A program made the position numbers and the translations under genes. From Isoetes taiwanensis (Eukaryota; Streptophyta; Lycopodiopsida; Isoetales; Isoetaceae), in the NCBI GenBank assembly GCA_021234155.1, contig JAJEKV010000025.1, positions 13,768,283 to 13,832,282 on the forward strand: a stretch of DNA of 64,000 nucleotides. Reading direction: 5' to 3'. Under the pieces are notes generated by a model. It ran no database searches. It was given only the letters and a program-made list of their open reading frames with translations, and had not been told where the DNA came from. Below are positions 11,045 to 24,055 of this stretch, one piece after another. How positions within the stretch are numbered: position 1 is the stretch's first letter; each line of letters starts with the position of its first letter.

Positions 11045-13128
11045 ATGGACAAAAGAACAGATGGATGCTACTTGGAAGAAGTAGAAGAGAGTTATTCTAA
11101 CATTCGTAAGATTGCTAGAAAACATGACATCCCTCATACAACCCTAAGAAACTATCTGTTTGATACTTTTAAGGTGAAAAATGGGAAGAAGCCCAAGGTC
11201 TTGACCACAAAGGAGGAGGAGGATATTGTTGTTTGGTGCTTGCAGATAGCTGTTGATGGAACTGGAGTTACTATTCGGATGCTTAGAGATAGGGTTGCAG
11301 AAATTGTTGCTGGCAAGCCAGCTCCTTTCACTGATGGCATTCTTGACATGAAATGGTGGAATTGTTTCAAGGGTAGATATCCAGAATTAGCTTTGAGAAA
11401 AGCACAGGTTGTTGATAATGCCCGAGCAATTGCAATCTCTGCCCCAAATTTAGATGCTTTTTATTCTGGTCATACAACACTTTTGGATTTGATGCAAATC
11501 ACATATGAATTGTGATGAATTTGGGGTGCAGGCAAGAAACGAATCTGGCCTTAGGGTCATCTCAAGGAAGGGTGCAAAGAAGATTTTTGAAAGAACAATG
11601 AAGAATAGGGAGTGGCTGACTGTGCTCTGCTATCAGCTTTAGGTACAAAACTGCCTTATTTGTACATTTTGAAAGGGAAAAGTGAATGTGAGCATTATCT
11701 AGATGGTTGTGATCTTGATGCAGCAATGGCCATGCAACCTAGAGCTTGGATTACCAATGATCTCTTCAAGAGTTGGATTGATCATTTTAAACGTAATGTT
11801 CCTGGTGGTGTTTCAATTGATAATCCGCATTTGTTGATTTTGGATGGGCATGGAAGCCATTTGCAGGTTGAGACAATTAAATATGCTGCTTCTATTGGCA
11901 TTCAAATCTTAAAGCTTCCTTTACATACAAGCCACAGATTGCACCCACTTGATGTGGCTTGCTTCTGGCCATTTAAGAAAGCTTTTAGGAATGCTAGGCA
12001 TAAGTACAGCCTGCATAAGTATGCGTGGAACCTATCAAAGAGGATTTAACTGCACTTGTATCTAAAGCATTAGAACGTTCTCTAACCCCTGCTAATCTAA
12101 CTGCTGGATTCCAGAAAACAGGAATATGTCCATTGAATATCCAGCTAAAGATGTACCAGAACTTGGTGGTAGAGACTTTATATTCCAAGAAAATAGGACT
12201 GATACACCTCTGGATCAACTTGTTGATGCTGTGGATGAGGTTGTAGGAAACGTAGACAGAATGTTGCAGATAATGAGGGACAACAGGAGAGTGCACAAAT
12301 TTAGATTAGGCAAAGAGGTAGGAGAACTTTTATGCCCAGAGATATCAAGGGCACATTTCTTGTGACTAAAGTAGATATTATAGCTAGGCTGGAGCAAGAA
12401 GAAATAGAGAAGAAGGAAAAGAAGAAGGCAAGGGAGGAAGCTATTAAGGCAAAGAAGGCAACTCAGGAAGAGAAGAAGAAAATAAAAGAAGCAAAATTGA
12501 GGGAGAAAGAGGAGAGTAAAAAGCAAAGGGCTTAAGGAGGCAAAATTACAACAAAAGGAGGCAAGAAAGGCAAAGGGAAAGAAGAGACAGAAAGTAATTA
12601 TAATTTGTATTTTATATTTTGATGTTCTATGTTTATTTTCTTTCCTTCTTTATTTGCTTCATTTAAAGTTCATCTAACAACTCAAATTGCAAGTTGAAGA
12701 TTCAGATTCAGAATTCGGTTTTTGAATCTGATATAAATCTAGATTTGAATGATGTTAATGATGAGGATGATAAATTAGATCAGGAAGAGGAAGATGAAAT
12801 TCTGGAAATACCAAAACTTGATAATTATAATAAACTTGATCCACATGAAGCTAATCTTGAAATTTATGTACATATTCCAATAGCAAATGCTGACAAATGC
12901 TTTGATGAGGCTGTAGATCATTTTGATGATGAGAGTGATCATGAAAATTCAGTAAATAGAGAAGAAGGGACTGAAAATCCAGATTTGGGACAAACCAATT
13001 GGCAGATTGATTGTAGCCTTGAAGATACTCATGAATGTGATCATGGGCAAGATGATTCAATTGTTAATAGACCAGCAAAGAGATTAAAATCTCTGAATTC
13101 TTTGTATTCTCAAGATTATATAATGTAA
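11045..13128 (+). pseudogene. Pogo/Tigger-like DDE transposase, frameshifted
   Basis: The first open piece (11045-11515) has a psq/CENP-B-type helix-turn-helix region (IRKIARKHDIPHTTLRNYL) and a second DNA-binding segment (MKWWNCFKGRYPELALRKAQ). After a frameshift the first catalytic aspartate lies in NCDEFGVQARNESG (about 11505). After another comes LLILDGHGSHLQ (11825-11870) and HPLDVACFWPFKKAF (about 11940), matching the DDE_1 catalytic core; GFQKTGICPLN follows in a third frame. A lysine/glutamate-rich tail (12332-12535) and an acidic stretch rich in Asp, Glu and Asn (12694-13128) end the region; the acidic part may be a separate exon. These transposases cut and paste DNA, typically at TA sites. 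At least four frame changes make it inactive. Whether the acidic stretch belongs to it is uncertain. Confidence 0.85.
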
Positions 13129-15595
13129 ATGTGTCTTTATTTCTGCTATTGGATCTTATTTACTCATTGCAACTTTAATCTGAAATCTTGTTTGTTTGTT
13201 GCAGAGGCGATGTACAATGGAATTGGTAACTTTAGCTTTACCTATGTGTGCAACTCTAATTTTTGCCTGTGTATGCAGGATGATCTCTGGAAATTGATGC
13301 ACCAATAGGAGTTCAAATTCCCTAGACCTTTGCATGAACTGCTCTAGAAATTAAGAGCGTAGATATACATTGTGAATTTCTTAAGTTATTTATATGCTTA
13401 ATATTAGGTTACTGGCTGAATATGCTGGCTAACTTGTGGAACAATATAGGAATTGATCTGAACCAAAATTGAACCATATTAGGATGAGATATGAAGCACA
13501 AAAGTGGCCAAATTCTGAACCAAAGTAGTCTTGAAATAGACAAACTTTGGGACAATGTAGCTTTGTCTACAAATGATAGATTGAACCAAAAAGTCTACTT
13601 TTTGGATACCTTGAGGTATCATCTTTCCAATGATATATTTTTTAGCTTTATTGGACATTGAGTTAATTAGAACATTGCGAATCGATCCACTCTGTAGGGT
13701 CGAGATTCTCGGGAGGAGGAGCATGCATGCATATATGCACGTTTTGCATGCAATTTTGGACCTCTGCTTTAGGTTTTTTATAGCAGGAGTCTTCTTCAGC
13801 TTCTCAAATTGACGTTTCTTCTTCGTCTCGACAGTTTCCTTTTCTCTTCCTCGTGAACCATGCAGGGGAGGGGCTTCTTCCTCTATGGATAGACAATTCT
13901 GACGTTTTTCATTCTCCTCTTTCCATCCTGGCCTGGTTGTTTGGATTGAGTCAATTCTCTTTCGTCCTTCGCGATTCTTAAAAGTTAAGTAGAGTTCTCT
14001 TCTTATCGGCAGTTTTGGATGCATGATGTGAGTCCTCATGTGAAGGGGGATCGATCCCTTTTTTATTTTGAAGTTTTTTTAGTGTTTATGTTGTGCAGGG
14101 ATTTAGTTAACACGCACTTTCTGGTTTTGTCGATATTCAAATTTTTTGGGAACCCTTGTAGTAGCCTGAAGATTGTCCAAGCCCTTTGCTGCGGGCTTAT
14201 CACTAGGGTTTTTCTTTGAAAATCCAAAAGGACAGGGTTTTTTAATCCCGGTGTTAAGCCTTCAACGAGTACATCATCCAACATATCATCATACTTTGTA
14301 ATTTTAACAACTCCATCGAGGAGGAAATACTAACTTAGCCATCTCATTCAAGTTTCGATCGTTTGCAAGACAAGTCAAATGTCGGTGTGGACAACACCAG
14401 GTAAATCATTAGCTAATGCTTCACAAATTACTAAGCCTACTTCATTGGCTCATTTGCAAATTTCTAATGTATTATCCAGACCAGTAACTCATGGGAACTC
14501 AATTGCAGCACCTTACATTGGTCATTCATCAAGTTAGTTTCATCAAGGTCATTATCTTCTTTTGTATTTTTTGTTGATGTCTTGCTGCAAATTGCCTCTT
14601 CCTCAAGTCTGGCTTCGAAAACATTAGGTTTTCAGAAGCATTGTATGGTTTCTAAAAGAAAGGTAAGAAATTCCTTATGTTTTCTAGCTTTGGTCTAGGA
14701 AATTAACACTAAATTCTTACTAGCTAAAACACTTACATAAGCTAACATTCTTTGCATGGATTGTTGTTGCAGAGATTCTTAAAGTTCCATACCATGGCAA
14801 TCGCCTTCTTTAAAGCTTCCAGCCGCTAATAGATTTGTGCCAAATTCTAGTTTCTACTTTAAGATTTACAGAATAAAAAAAAAAAAAAAAAATGTTTTTT
14901 AGCCACAGCCATAGCCTGTACATGCATATACAGCTTATTCATAAAGACGGATAGTTCCGTGCCAAATTTGCACTTACACTGGATGTGTTTACTCTGAATG
15001 TCCAAGTCAAGCTCCTTTAGTGGATTCGGGAACTTGCTTCAAAAACATTGTAGGTTAGTTTAACATTATCCTCCAATGATTCTCATGGAGTTGTCTAGGG
15101 TTCAAATCCCTAGGGAGATACAATAAATATCTCCAACAAACTGCAGAAGCTTAAATATAATATTTTAAGCTGATAATTTATTATATGATATATTATCCAT
15201 TATCTGAAAAATATATTAGTTATTGATTATGGCATTCATGGAACCCTACTATACTTGGACTATGGCTTTGAGATATTGTGAATGCTAGAGATGTGCTTTA
15301 TTTGAGTGCTTTCAATAAATGTGTGTTTTTAGTTGTATGGATCTCTCCTTTAATGTTCTTTATCAGTATCAAACAGTTCAATTGGGACTCCTACAAACTC
15401 AAGAGATTGCACATATGCTCCCATTGATACATATGTCATGCACATATGCTCCCATTGATACCTATATCATGCTCTGACAATTGTTTATCTCTACGATGCT
15501 CATGCAATTGCTTATGTTCATTACAATAGTTTCACCTTAACCTAAATTTTTGTGATTTATGATCCCTTATTATTGTATTTCTATATTTATTCTCT
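13129..15595. other. Intergenic; promoter-like and T-arm-like pieces, no gene
   Basis: AT-rich sequence with pyrimidine-rich stretches and a 17-A run near 14875. At 15409-15471 a 31-bp unit (GCACATATGCTCCCATTGAT) is repeated twice in tandem. At about 15103-15122 CTAGGGTTCAAATCCCTAGG is a perfect tRNA T-arm-like hairpin, but no acceptor or anticodon arm is visible. The open frame at 14039-13479 (minus) has no family resemblance and a low-complexity basic composition; I do not call it. Confidence 0.45.
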
Positions 15596-16014
15596 TTTTT
15601 TGGGGCCATTTCTTAAAGGGCCCCGAAGAAGCCCAAAACTTTTGAATCATTTGAACACAAGCCATTACGTCCAACATTTTTTAATTAAAATCCCGCTGAA
15701 ATCCCCTTTGGTTTGGTGCATATTCGCACAGGGGGTGATGTATGGCAATGAGAACCCCTTTTGTACTCTCTAAAACCATATAATACATGTATAAAATTAA
15801 CACCATTAAATACATTGACTTAGTATTTTGCAAACCTCGTTATACAGTATACCAAAACTTATACAGCATATGCCAGAAATGAGGATCACTATCTATGGTC
15901 TATATCTAGGAATAACTGCCAAATATTTCCATCCAATAGCTCTCGATGCCTGGAGTCACCCCCGTACGAATATGCACCCAAACCAAAGGGGGTTTCAAAG
16001 GGATTTTAATTGTG
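15596..16014. mobile_element. MITE-like element with ~50-bp terminal inverted repeats
   Basis: The left arm at 15684-15737 (TTAAAATCCC...CCCCTTTGG...GTGCATATTCGCAC) is matched in inverse orientation by 15958-16012. The interior is AT-rich and noncoding. The same arm consensus and a similar interior occur at 26100-26470, so this is a repeated family rather than a chance palindrome. Homology to the second copy extends outward from the arm, so the outer boundary given (15596) is approximate. A target duplication was not identified. Confidence 0.75.
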
Positions 16015-17066
16015 AAATAATTTCAACCGCCTTCCTTTCACATATTTATCCATATATGTCATAATAACTGGGGGTTTTAAGGGGTTTAATATGGATGCAT
16101 AAATCACCATTCTAGGGACCATAGATCATACTTATAAAACAATTGATTGGGTTATCATTAAAAAAAAAAAAAAAAAAAAAACCTTTAAGACCCAGATCAG
16201 GTCGGACCTTTAACCATTTAACCATGTACAGTCTTTGCAAGAAAGTACTTAGCATCAATTAGCAGCCCAAGACAAAAAACAGGTACACTTTAAGTCATGG
16301 CCTTGACATGGAATCATTTTACACCATATGGAATTAATCATTAATACTTACTTTAGTACATATGTATGCAATAATCCCCAAATAGGTTCATAACCGAATT
16401 TTACCTTTGTCCATAACAACAAACTGAATATATTCATGTTAAATTGCCTACAATCACTGTCGATTTAGGTTTATTTCCATGCAGAAAAACAGATCTGGAT
16501 ATTTCATAGCATAATCTTCAATATATCCACCAAATAATCCTTCATATCAGATTTTCTTAGGTAGAATACATAACAAGTAGCAAGGAAGCCTGTTATCTGC
16601 ATCCACAAACAAGAGACAAGCATTAGAATGGTTGTAATTGAATGGGATAGCAGGTGTCATGGGCTTCCTTGAGGTTATCCCCATCACCTTGCTATTATTC
16701 AATTCGTAAACAAATTAACATTAAAGTAAGCTTTCCAAATCTGATAGCATTATTACTAAATGCCATTGCTATCATAATTTAGATTTAAGATACTGCATCT
16801 ATAGTCAAATATTTACTCTACTGCCAAACCGGGCAGATCCACTTAGATCTACAACATAGGCAGCAAACTACATCTGCAAATGCTCATACCATATCTGTAG
16901 AGATTTTAAATCTACATTATCATATTCATAGCAACCTATTAAATCAAGTAAATATCAAGATCTGCTGTTAGAATGTAAATCTCCATTATTGTATTCATAG
17001 CAATCTATTCAATCAAGAAGAGAAATAGTCAGATCACATTTGTTAGAATGTAATTACCCATAATAT
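16015..17066. other. AT-rich intergenic, no gene seen
   Basis: This contains a ~20-bp poly-A run at 16160 and short repeated phrases around GATTTTAAATCTACATTAT (16910 and 16975). There is no open frame of interest on either strand. Confidence 0.5.
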
Positions 17067-17100
17067 TCAGATTAATATCCTTGCATTCTTAGCCCAACTA

Positions 17101-17626
17101 TCAGATCTGGTGGCTGCCAATCTCATCATATAATAACAAATCAACACAAATACCATTGCAAACCTTAGTTTGACGTGCCGTTGATACAATAGCTCCAGAT
17201 GTGTTGATGGGAATTTCAATGCTTGCACCATCATGGGCAGATTGTCCAGTGGTATTATTGATCCCACATATGTCTGCAATTGTATTCGTCACCATCACTT
17301 CTCCTGGTATCACAGCATGTGATTTGCCTTTATCCTTCAACCCAGTAGCATCTCCATCTGCATTGTTGCTGCAATTCTGAGCATCATTCTTGGCATTCAG
17401 AACAAAGCTATCCTTAACAACAGAGCTTCTAAATTGATAAATCTTTTTGTTTGCTCTCATTCTTTTCCTCGACCATCCTTTTTCTAGTGGCCATATTCAA
17501 ATCCCCTTCTTCCTTGTCGTATGCGGATCGGGGGCTTGACCCAAAGGCGCATGCATCTGCTACAAATTGAGGCAAGCCCCTTATATAATCCGATAAAGTA
17601 GGTGTACCTATTACCGAGTCATGCAT
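17101..17626 (-). CDS. Hypothetical protein, two overlapping frames (unrecognised)
   Basis: On the minus strand an ATG at 17626 opens 65 codons ending at 17429, with a neutral, globular-looking start (GTPTLSDYIRGLPQFVADAC) and a charged end rich in Lys and Glu. A second frame overlaps its end (17460-17101, 119 codons) with a composition typical of coding sequence (Asn, Asp, Thr and Lys mixed). A one-base frameshift near 17440 would join them. I recognise no family. It could be the start of a degraded gag-like or host gene; no neighbour supports a function. Confidence 0.25.
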
Positions 17627-17940
17627 GGGAATTCGGTATCATATCTCTTTGCAAAAGGCGTGAGCAAGTCCATGGCCTATGCTACGAAATCACACCCATC
17701 TCCCCGATGGTCGTCAAAAAGCCCTATTTCCAATTTTTCGCCCAAAAAGACCAATAATGCTTTAACTCTTTATTGTCAATTACATATACTAGTTTGTATT
17801 CCAACCATTAGGTTTAATACAGTGTACATAGCATGATATTTATTCATGGCCCATGAGTTCAGCTGCCCTGCCACCTAGACTGTGAGCATATCCTTATAAA
17901 AAACCAAAAATGTCTTAAGGTACTATAAAAAAAAAAAAAA

Positions 17941-18490
17941 GCAGCCACTAGCCATGACAAAAGCCAACTAGCAGACTCATCTACCAAGGGTCAATCCCCC
18001 TAGTAGTATTATCTGTCCACACTAAGATCCGAAAATCTATGGTGGCACTTGTATCCCAAAACATCAAGTATTTAATATATATCCTGGACTAGAAAAGACA
18101 TAAAACTGTCCGTCCTGATCATTTTTAAATAGTAATATTTTAAGCCATTAGACTTAAAGACAATTATACCTCAAGACAATCTTATGTTCATAAGAGTCTA
18201 GAAAAGCCTCTGGTCATATGCATGTATGGTCAAAGCCTATTGTTGTTCCAATCATTTTAAGCAGAGGAATAAACAGGATAAATAAAACTCACTGCTACTT
18301 TTAAGAAAAATGCTAGTCCCAAAGCATTATTACATTCCTTGTACACAAGCTTTGCTTACACAAAAAGCTTTCTTGTATGTTGTGTGCCTGATGTATAAGG
18401 GACTTTTCATTTCAAGGCTTTAACATTGCCCTCAAAGCTGCCACTATATAGCAAAATGACAGACATACTTAAAGATAAGCACGAATCTGA
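17941..18490. repeat. 550-bp direct repeat, copy A
   Basis: This runs from GCAGCCACTAGCCATG to GCACGAATCTGA and is nearly identical to 21094-21648, 3.15 kb away in the same orientation. The two differ by a handful of bases and short indels, including one GTCC unit near 18105 and a 7-bp GAAAGAT-like addition in copy B. No TG...CA ends, primer-binding site or polypurine tract are visible, so it is called a duplication rather than an LTR. Confidence 0.9.
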
Positions 18491-21093
18491 GCTAAAGAAC
18501 AACTCTAATTTTAGTAGATCATATATCTGCCTGCAGGTCTGCAGCCCCATTGCTTGAATAAGAGAACGATATTACTTGATGTGTATCTTTTGATGTAGAT
18601 AGCATAGAAAAACTTCCTCATTTGTAAAAATTCGTCCATCATCAAATCTAAAATGTAAATAAACTTGGCATGTAGAACTTGGCTGAAAACTGCATGCAGT
18701 ATATGTTTCTCGTCCATTCTTCAGCAAAAACTAATTCCATAAGCAAAGAAAGACACAAAGGGAAGAGAAGCCTGGTACCTGCAGCCAAACAATACTACAT
18801 TAGCATGAAAATGGTAATGTAGCAAGGGCCAAAAGGTACAATTGGCTTCTCGGTCCATCACCGGTCACCATTTGTATCCCCTTTGCCCATTAGTTAGAAG
18901 AAGCAAGAAAAATGGACTGTAAAATGAATTTGCAAACTCAAACATGATATTATCAAATGTATAAAACAAATGAACAGAGTAAAGGATCTTATCAAATGTA
19001 TAGATCAAATGAACAGAGTAAATCTATTACTTACATTTATTGCTAAAACTGCTAGCATAATAGAGCAAAAAACCAAAAACTTGGCCACGATAAACTCATA
19101 TAGCCTCTGAATTCTAAGAACAGATATGGCAAACCTTATTGCATGTCCTCATATGCCTATCATAAGAGCATCGTCCTTACTATGGGCCAGACCCTTGCGC
19201 CTCATGCAAAGGGCATTACAAGAATGCTGTCTGATCTAAATGAGCATCCATATAAATTTTATGCTGCCCTTTGCCCGGGAAAAACCGCTTGTGTGGGCTG
19301 TGGCTATTTAGAAAGTCTAACACTCCTGGATATGGAAATCTTTGAATAGCTTTCCGCTTTATGTCAGAGCATTCATATCCATTCAAGCTTACTATCTTAA
19401 ACTATCAATGAATCAAAATTTACCTTTGGAATGTATGAAGGAAATGTCTCCATCTCGCAGTCAAGTTTCCAACTGGCAACTCCAGCAAAATCGTGTGGCT
19501 CACAGTTCTGTAAGCTAGACCTCTCTATTTTTTTACTTTTAGATAATGTAATGAGAGAAAAGCCAATATCCTATTTGCAAACTTTCGTAGCCAAAAATCC
19601 CTTTATTATACCATAAGGAATAAAGCAACGTACCTTCTATCTTGTAAGGTGCCAAATTAAAAAGTTACAAATGGCATGCCATAAAGTGCATATTTTCAAG
19701 GAAGATAAAGAAAACACAAAGATGGGCAACTATAACATGCAAGACTTTTTACAACAAATGGTTAAACATGCATGCAAAATCTTTTAATTTATCCATAGAC
19801 AAAAACCTTTTCTATAAGATAGAGCACGACCAAGGTAGATAGCTTTGTTAGAATTTTTAGCTACACCTCTAAATACATCTATGCCATGTGTCAATTATGG
19901 CATAGAAACCTGCCAACCTAGACTCGCTTGTATATTATGCCTTTGCCATAGAAGCATACTATGGGGTAGCAACCTGCCAACCTAGACTCACATTTTCCCA
20001 TGAAAGTACTTCATAAGAAAATCCTCCCACCGACCGTAGGAAAGAGAAGACCTCTTATTTAAATTAAGCTGTAATATTAGGGAGGGCAGACCCTACCATT
20101 ACAGCAGAGATCTAGCCCTTCCCTATACAGAATTTAAACCCAAAGGATGTAAGCTAGATGATAGTATACCATGCCTAATAGTGTAAAGTATAAAACCAAG
20201 TAGCATTGTAATTATCAGGCCGAGTGGCAACGGAGTAGCTCCTACATCATATTCATAGTAGTTTCCTTTGTTAAAGCCTCTAGTGCATCACATGAATGAG
20301 TAAAAAATCACCTGAGTTTTAGTAGTAGTCTATGTCAGTTGCCATAACCTTATTCTAAGCATATATGATATGTTTGCTTCCAACTCTTTATTTTAGGAAC
20401 ATGGAACAAGTATGTTTCAGTTGCATGTCTTTCATGTAGGTACTATAATTAAAATGCTGCATCCTTATGCTTCCCAATAACAGGAATAATATAAGGAACT
20501 AGGCCGAGTGGCAATGTAGTTTATCAGGCCCAGTGGCTTATGCATATTGGTGTCACTGCTTTAGAGGCTTTAGTGCCAAGGATGGCATTTCAAAGCCACG
20601 GACTGTTGCTTTAAAAGTCTTTGTTGCCAAAGATGCGTCTCACAGCCAAGGGCTGCTAAATTTATTACAAATGCATAAAAGTCACCTGAATTATAGTGGC
20701 TTGTCGCATTTCCAGCTTCATACCACGAGCATCGTTTTTCAAGTAAATGCATGATGGCCTATACGCCACTCTTTGCATGATGTTGCTTGGGTACTACACT
20801 GTGTCCCAGCTCAACTATTTCTTCTTCCATGCAGGTGACCAATTGGAAATGTGGATTCCAATGGTAGATAAATCCTTTTCCATACATGCAATACCAACAC
20901 ATGTACCTGTAAATAGTCATATGACTTATTGTGAGCCAACATATCATCATATAAAGTTGATTTCAAACTGTATAAACTCAACAGGCCCAGGAAAAGGAAC
21001 ATGAATAAAGCGAGGAAACTATACTAAATACTTGAGCTTAGGGTGCAAGAGTCACTGATAAGACCAATGACCAGAAATTCCTAAAAAAATCCA
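18491..21093. other. Sequence between the 550-bp repeats; noncoding
   Basis: AT-rich, with several local duplications: ATCAAATGTATA...CAAATGAACAGAGTAAA twice (18950-19025) and ACCTGCCAACCTAGACTC twice (19910 and 19970). CCGAGTGGCAA-type phrases recur at 20220 and 20500. No protein or RNA gene is recognised, and the short open frames lack family resemblance. Confidence 0.5.
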
Positions 21094-21648
21094 GCAGCCA
21101 CTAGCCATGACAAAAGCCAACTAGCAGACTCATCTACCAAGGGTCAATCCCCCTAGTAGTATTATCTGTCCACACTAAGATCCGAAAATCTATGGTGGCA
21201 CTTGTATCCCAAAACATCAAGTATTTAATATATATCCTGGACTGGAAAAGACATAAAACTGTCCTGATCATTTTTAAATAGTAATATTTTAAGCCATTAG
21301 AGTTAAAGACAATTATACCTCAAGACAATCTTATGTTCATAAGAGTCTAGAAAAGCCTCTGGTCATATGCATGTATGGTCAAAGCCTATTGTTGTTCCAA
21401 TCATTTTAAGCAGAGGAATAAACAGGATAAATAAAACTCACTGCTACTTTTAAGAAAAATGCTAGTCCCAAAGCATTATTACATTCCTTGTACACAAGCT
21501 TTGCTTACACAAAAAGCTTTCTCGTATGTTGTGTGCCTGATGTATAAGGAACTTTTCATTTCAAGGCTCTAACATTGCCCTCAAAGCTGCCACTATATAG
21601 CAGAATGACAGACATACTTTGAAAGATGAAAGATAAGCATGAATCTGA
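21094..21648. repeat. 550-bp direct repeat, copy B, joined to the Copia remnant
   Basis: This is the second copy of 17941-18490. Its right end abuts the truncated RNase H region of the Copia element at about 21649, where both sequences share the short motif CAGATTC in the minus orientation. That suggests a deletion or recombination through microhomology. Confidence 0.9.
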
Positions 21649-24055
21649 CTATAGCAAGACATTGTAAGATCTGTTGAATCATAACATATTCCTTGGTTTT
21701 GAGTACCCTTTAGATATTTGAGTACACGTTTGGCTGCCTCCCAATGTTCCCTAGTGGCATCATGATTCCTTCTGCTCAGAATGTTTACAGCATAAGAAAT
21801 ATCTGGTCGAGTGCAATTAGCTAAATAGAGGAGACATCCAACCAAAGCTCTGTAAGGTATATTTTCCATCTTTATAATATCTTCATCTGTAGATTGCTGA
21901 ATATCAGTCAATCTATGTCCTGGAGTCATGGGAATTTTTGCAGTTTTGGCCTCAACCAAGTTAAACCTCTTAAGCATATTCTCTATATGCTTACTTTGAT
22001 GTAATTTAAGCCATTTTTGTTCTTTGTTTCTGACCACCGCGATTCCTAAGAATTTTCTTAGCTCTCCCAAATCTGTCATTTGAAACCTAGACTTTAGGAT
22101 GTCCTTACAGTTTCTTAGAACATTCAGTGAGGTTGCCACCATAATGCAGTCATCTACATAGAGGGCTATAATGCAATATTCCTTATTCTGCTCAAATCTA
22201 TAAAGATTACCATCATTGTGCAGCTTGTTAAATCCTTGTTCTTGCAGAAATTGATTCATGCAAAGATACCATTCCCTTGGAGACTGTTTCAATCCATACA
22301 CAGCTTTGTTTAGCTTCCAAATCATATTCTTGCCTTGTTCATACCCTGGAGGTTGCTTTAAGAATGCTTCCTCTTCTAGAGTTGCATTTAAAAATGCTGT
22401 TTTAACATCCATATGATGTATTTCTAATTGCATAGTATTAGCCATGGCCAATAATATTCTGATGCTTGTCAATTTGACTATAGGTGAATATGTTTCATCA
22501 TAATCTCTCCCCTTTTTCTGTGTATACCCTTGAGCTACTAATCTAGCTTTGTATTTTTTTGTACCATCTGGGTTTAGTTTAATTTTGAATAGCCATTTGC
22601 TGCCAATAATATTCTGCTTGCCATCTGACTTCACAAGTTCATATGTCTTAGTTTCTTCAAACGAGTTGAGTTCTTCATTCATGGCTGATGTCCATTTATC
22701 CTTGTCAATGCTTTCTTGGACGTCTGCAGAGCTTTGAGGTATTATTTCATCTTCCAAGATAGCCATAATATATTCATGCTCAATGGTCTTAGCCTCAATT
22801 CTTCTACTTCTTCCCATTTCATTTCTTCCATAAGTTTGATTACCAAGTCCAGCCTCTTCTATAAGTTTTTCTGCCTGTGTTTTCCTTTTCTTTTTTTTCA
22901 GGATAATCATTTGTAGGTTCAGCACTAGTTTGTCTTGATTCGTGGGTATCCTCACAAGCAGATTTCTCCAGCTCATTCTTCTCATCTGGTTTCTCTAGAT
23001 CATCATAATCTTCTTCTTCAAATTCAAACTTAGGAATTTCTTCAGGCTTATCAGTTTGAATTTCATTCCCCTTTCTGAATTTGTGTTTATACAATACCTG
23101 CTAAATAACACATCTCTACTAATTCTTATCTGCTTGGATTCAGGTAAGTAAATTCTGTACCCCTTAGATTCTTTATCATATCCCACTAGGAATCCTCTTT
23201 CTGCTTTGTTATCTAACTTCTTCCTTAACTCTGTTGGCACATGTACATAGGCCATACACCCATATACTTTAAACTTTTCATAGTTCAATTTAGTTTCTGG
23301 TTCCCACAACAGTTTTGGAATATTTCCCTGCAAGCTTACTGATGGTAGCATGTTTTGTATATTTCAACAGCTGTGTGTAAAGCTTCTTCCCAAAGATTGT
23401 TAGGCAGTCCACTTTCCTTTAACATTGATCTAACTGCATCCAGCAAGGTCCTATTTTTCCTTTCTGAGACACCATTCTGTTGTGGTAAATGTCTACAGGT
23501 CAATTGTCTCTTTATTCCATGTGATACGCAGGATGTTTTAAATTGATTTGAGAGGTATTCTCCTCCTCTATCTGATCTGATACATTTTACTTTGAATCCT
23601 GTTTCTTTTTCATTTTCTGCAACATACTGCTTGAAAGCACTTAGAGCTTGAGATTTTCTATTTAGACAGTATGTGGTGCACATTCTGCTATAATCATCTG
23701 TGAATGTTATGAAATATCTTTTATTGGTCCTACTTCTGACATTTAAGGGACCACATAAATCTGAATGTATCAGCTCAAGTTTCTGTTGTGCTCTACTTTT
23801 TCTTTTATGGAATGGTAATCGATTTAGCTTTCCCAAAGCACATCCTTCACAAATCAAGTCAAGTTTGTTTGTATTTTCACATCTTATGTGCCCTTGCTTA
23901 TGAAGAGATTCCAGTTTTTTATAATTGGTGTGTGCAAGTCTATTATGCCAAACTTCTATGCCAACTTCTTGAACTGTAAATAGAATCATGTACAACAGCA
24001 TTATCCAGTCCATACAAGTTTCCCACACGTTTTCCATAAAATTTGATTTCAATAT
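21649..24055 (-). pseudogene. Ty1/Copia polyprotein remnant: integrase, reverse transcriptase, partial RNase H
   Basis: Read on the minus strand from 24055: a pre-integrase zinc finger (WHNRLAH ... ICEGCALGK) and an integrase core with its aspartates in IHSDLCGP and FTDDYSR and the glutamate region QQNGVSERKNRT (24052-23336). A spacer in two other frames follows. Then comes the Copia-type reverse transcriptase (RLVAQGYTQKKGRDYDETYSP, split by spacing in families but contiguous here; HMDVKTAFLNATLEEEAFLKQ; catalytic ALYVDDCIMVA) within 22985-21650. The RNase H start (GICYDSTDLTM) is present but stops at the junction with the 550-bp repeat. Three frame changes, a 2.7-kb insertion after the protease region and loss of the 3' end and LTRs make it dead. 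Confidence 0.95.

Noticed and set aside
13479-14039. 186-codon minus-strand protein
   Set aside because: Low-complexity basic composition, no family resemblance, no flanking gene signals; the plus strand looks like a pyrimidine-rich noncoding stretch.
15100-15125. tRNA gene
   Set aside because: Only a T-arm-like hairpin is present; acceptor, D and anticodon arms cannot be drawn.
17941-21648. 550-bp direct repeats as LTRs of a 3.7-kb element
   Set aside because: There are no TG...CA ends, no primer-binding site after the first copy, no polypurine tract before the second, and no coding sequence between them.
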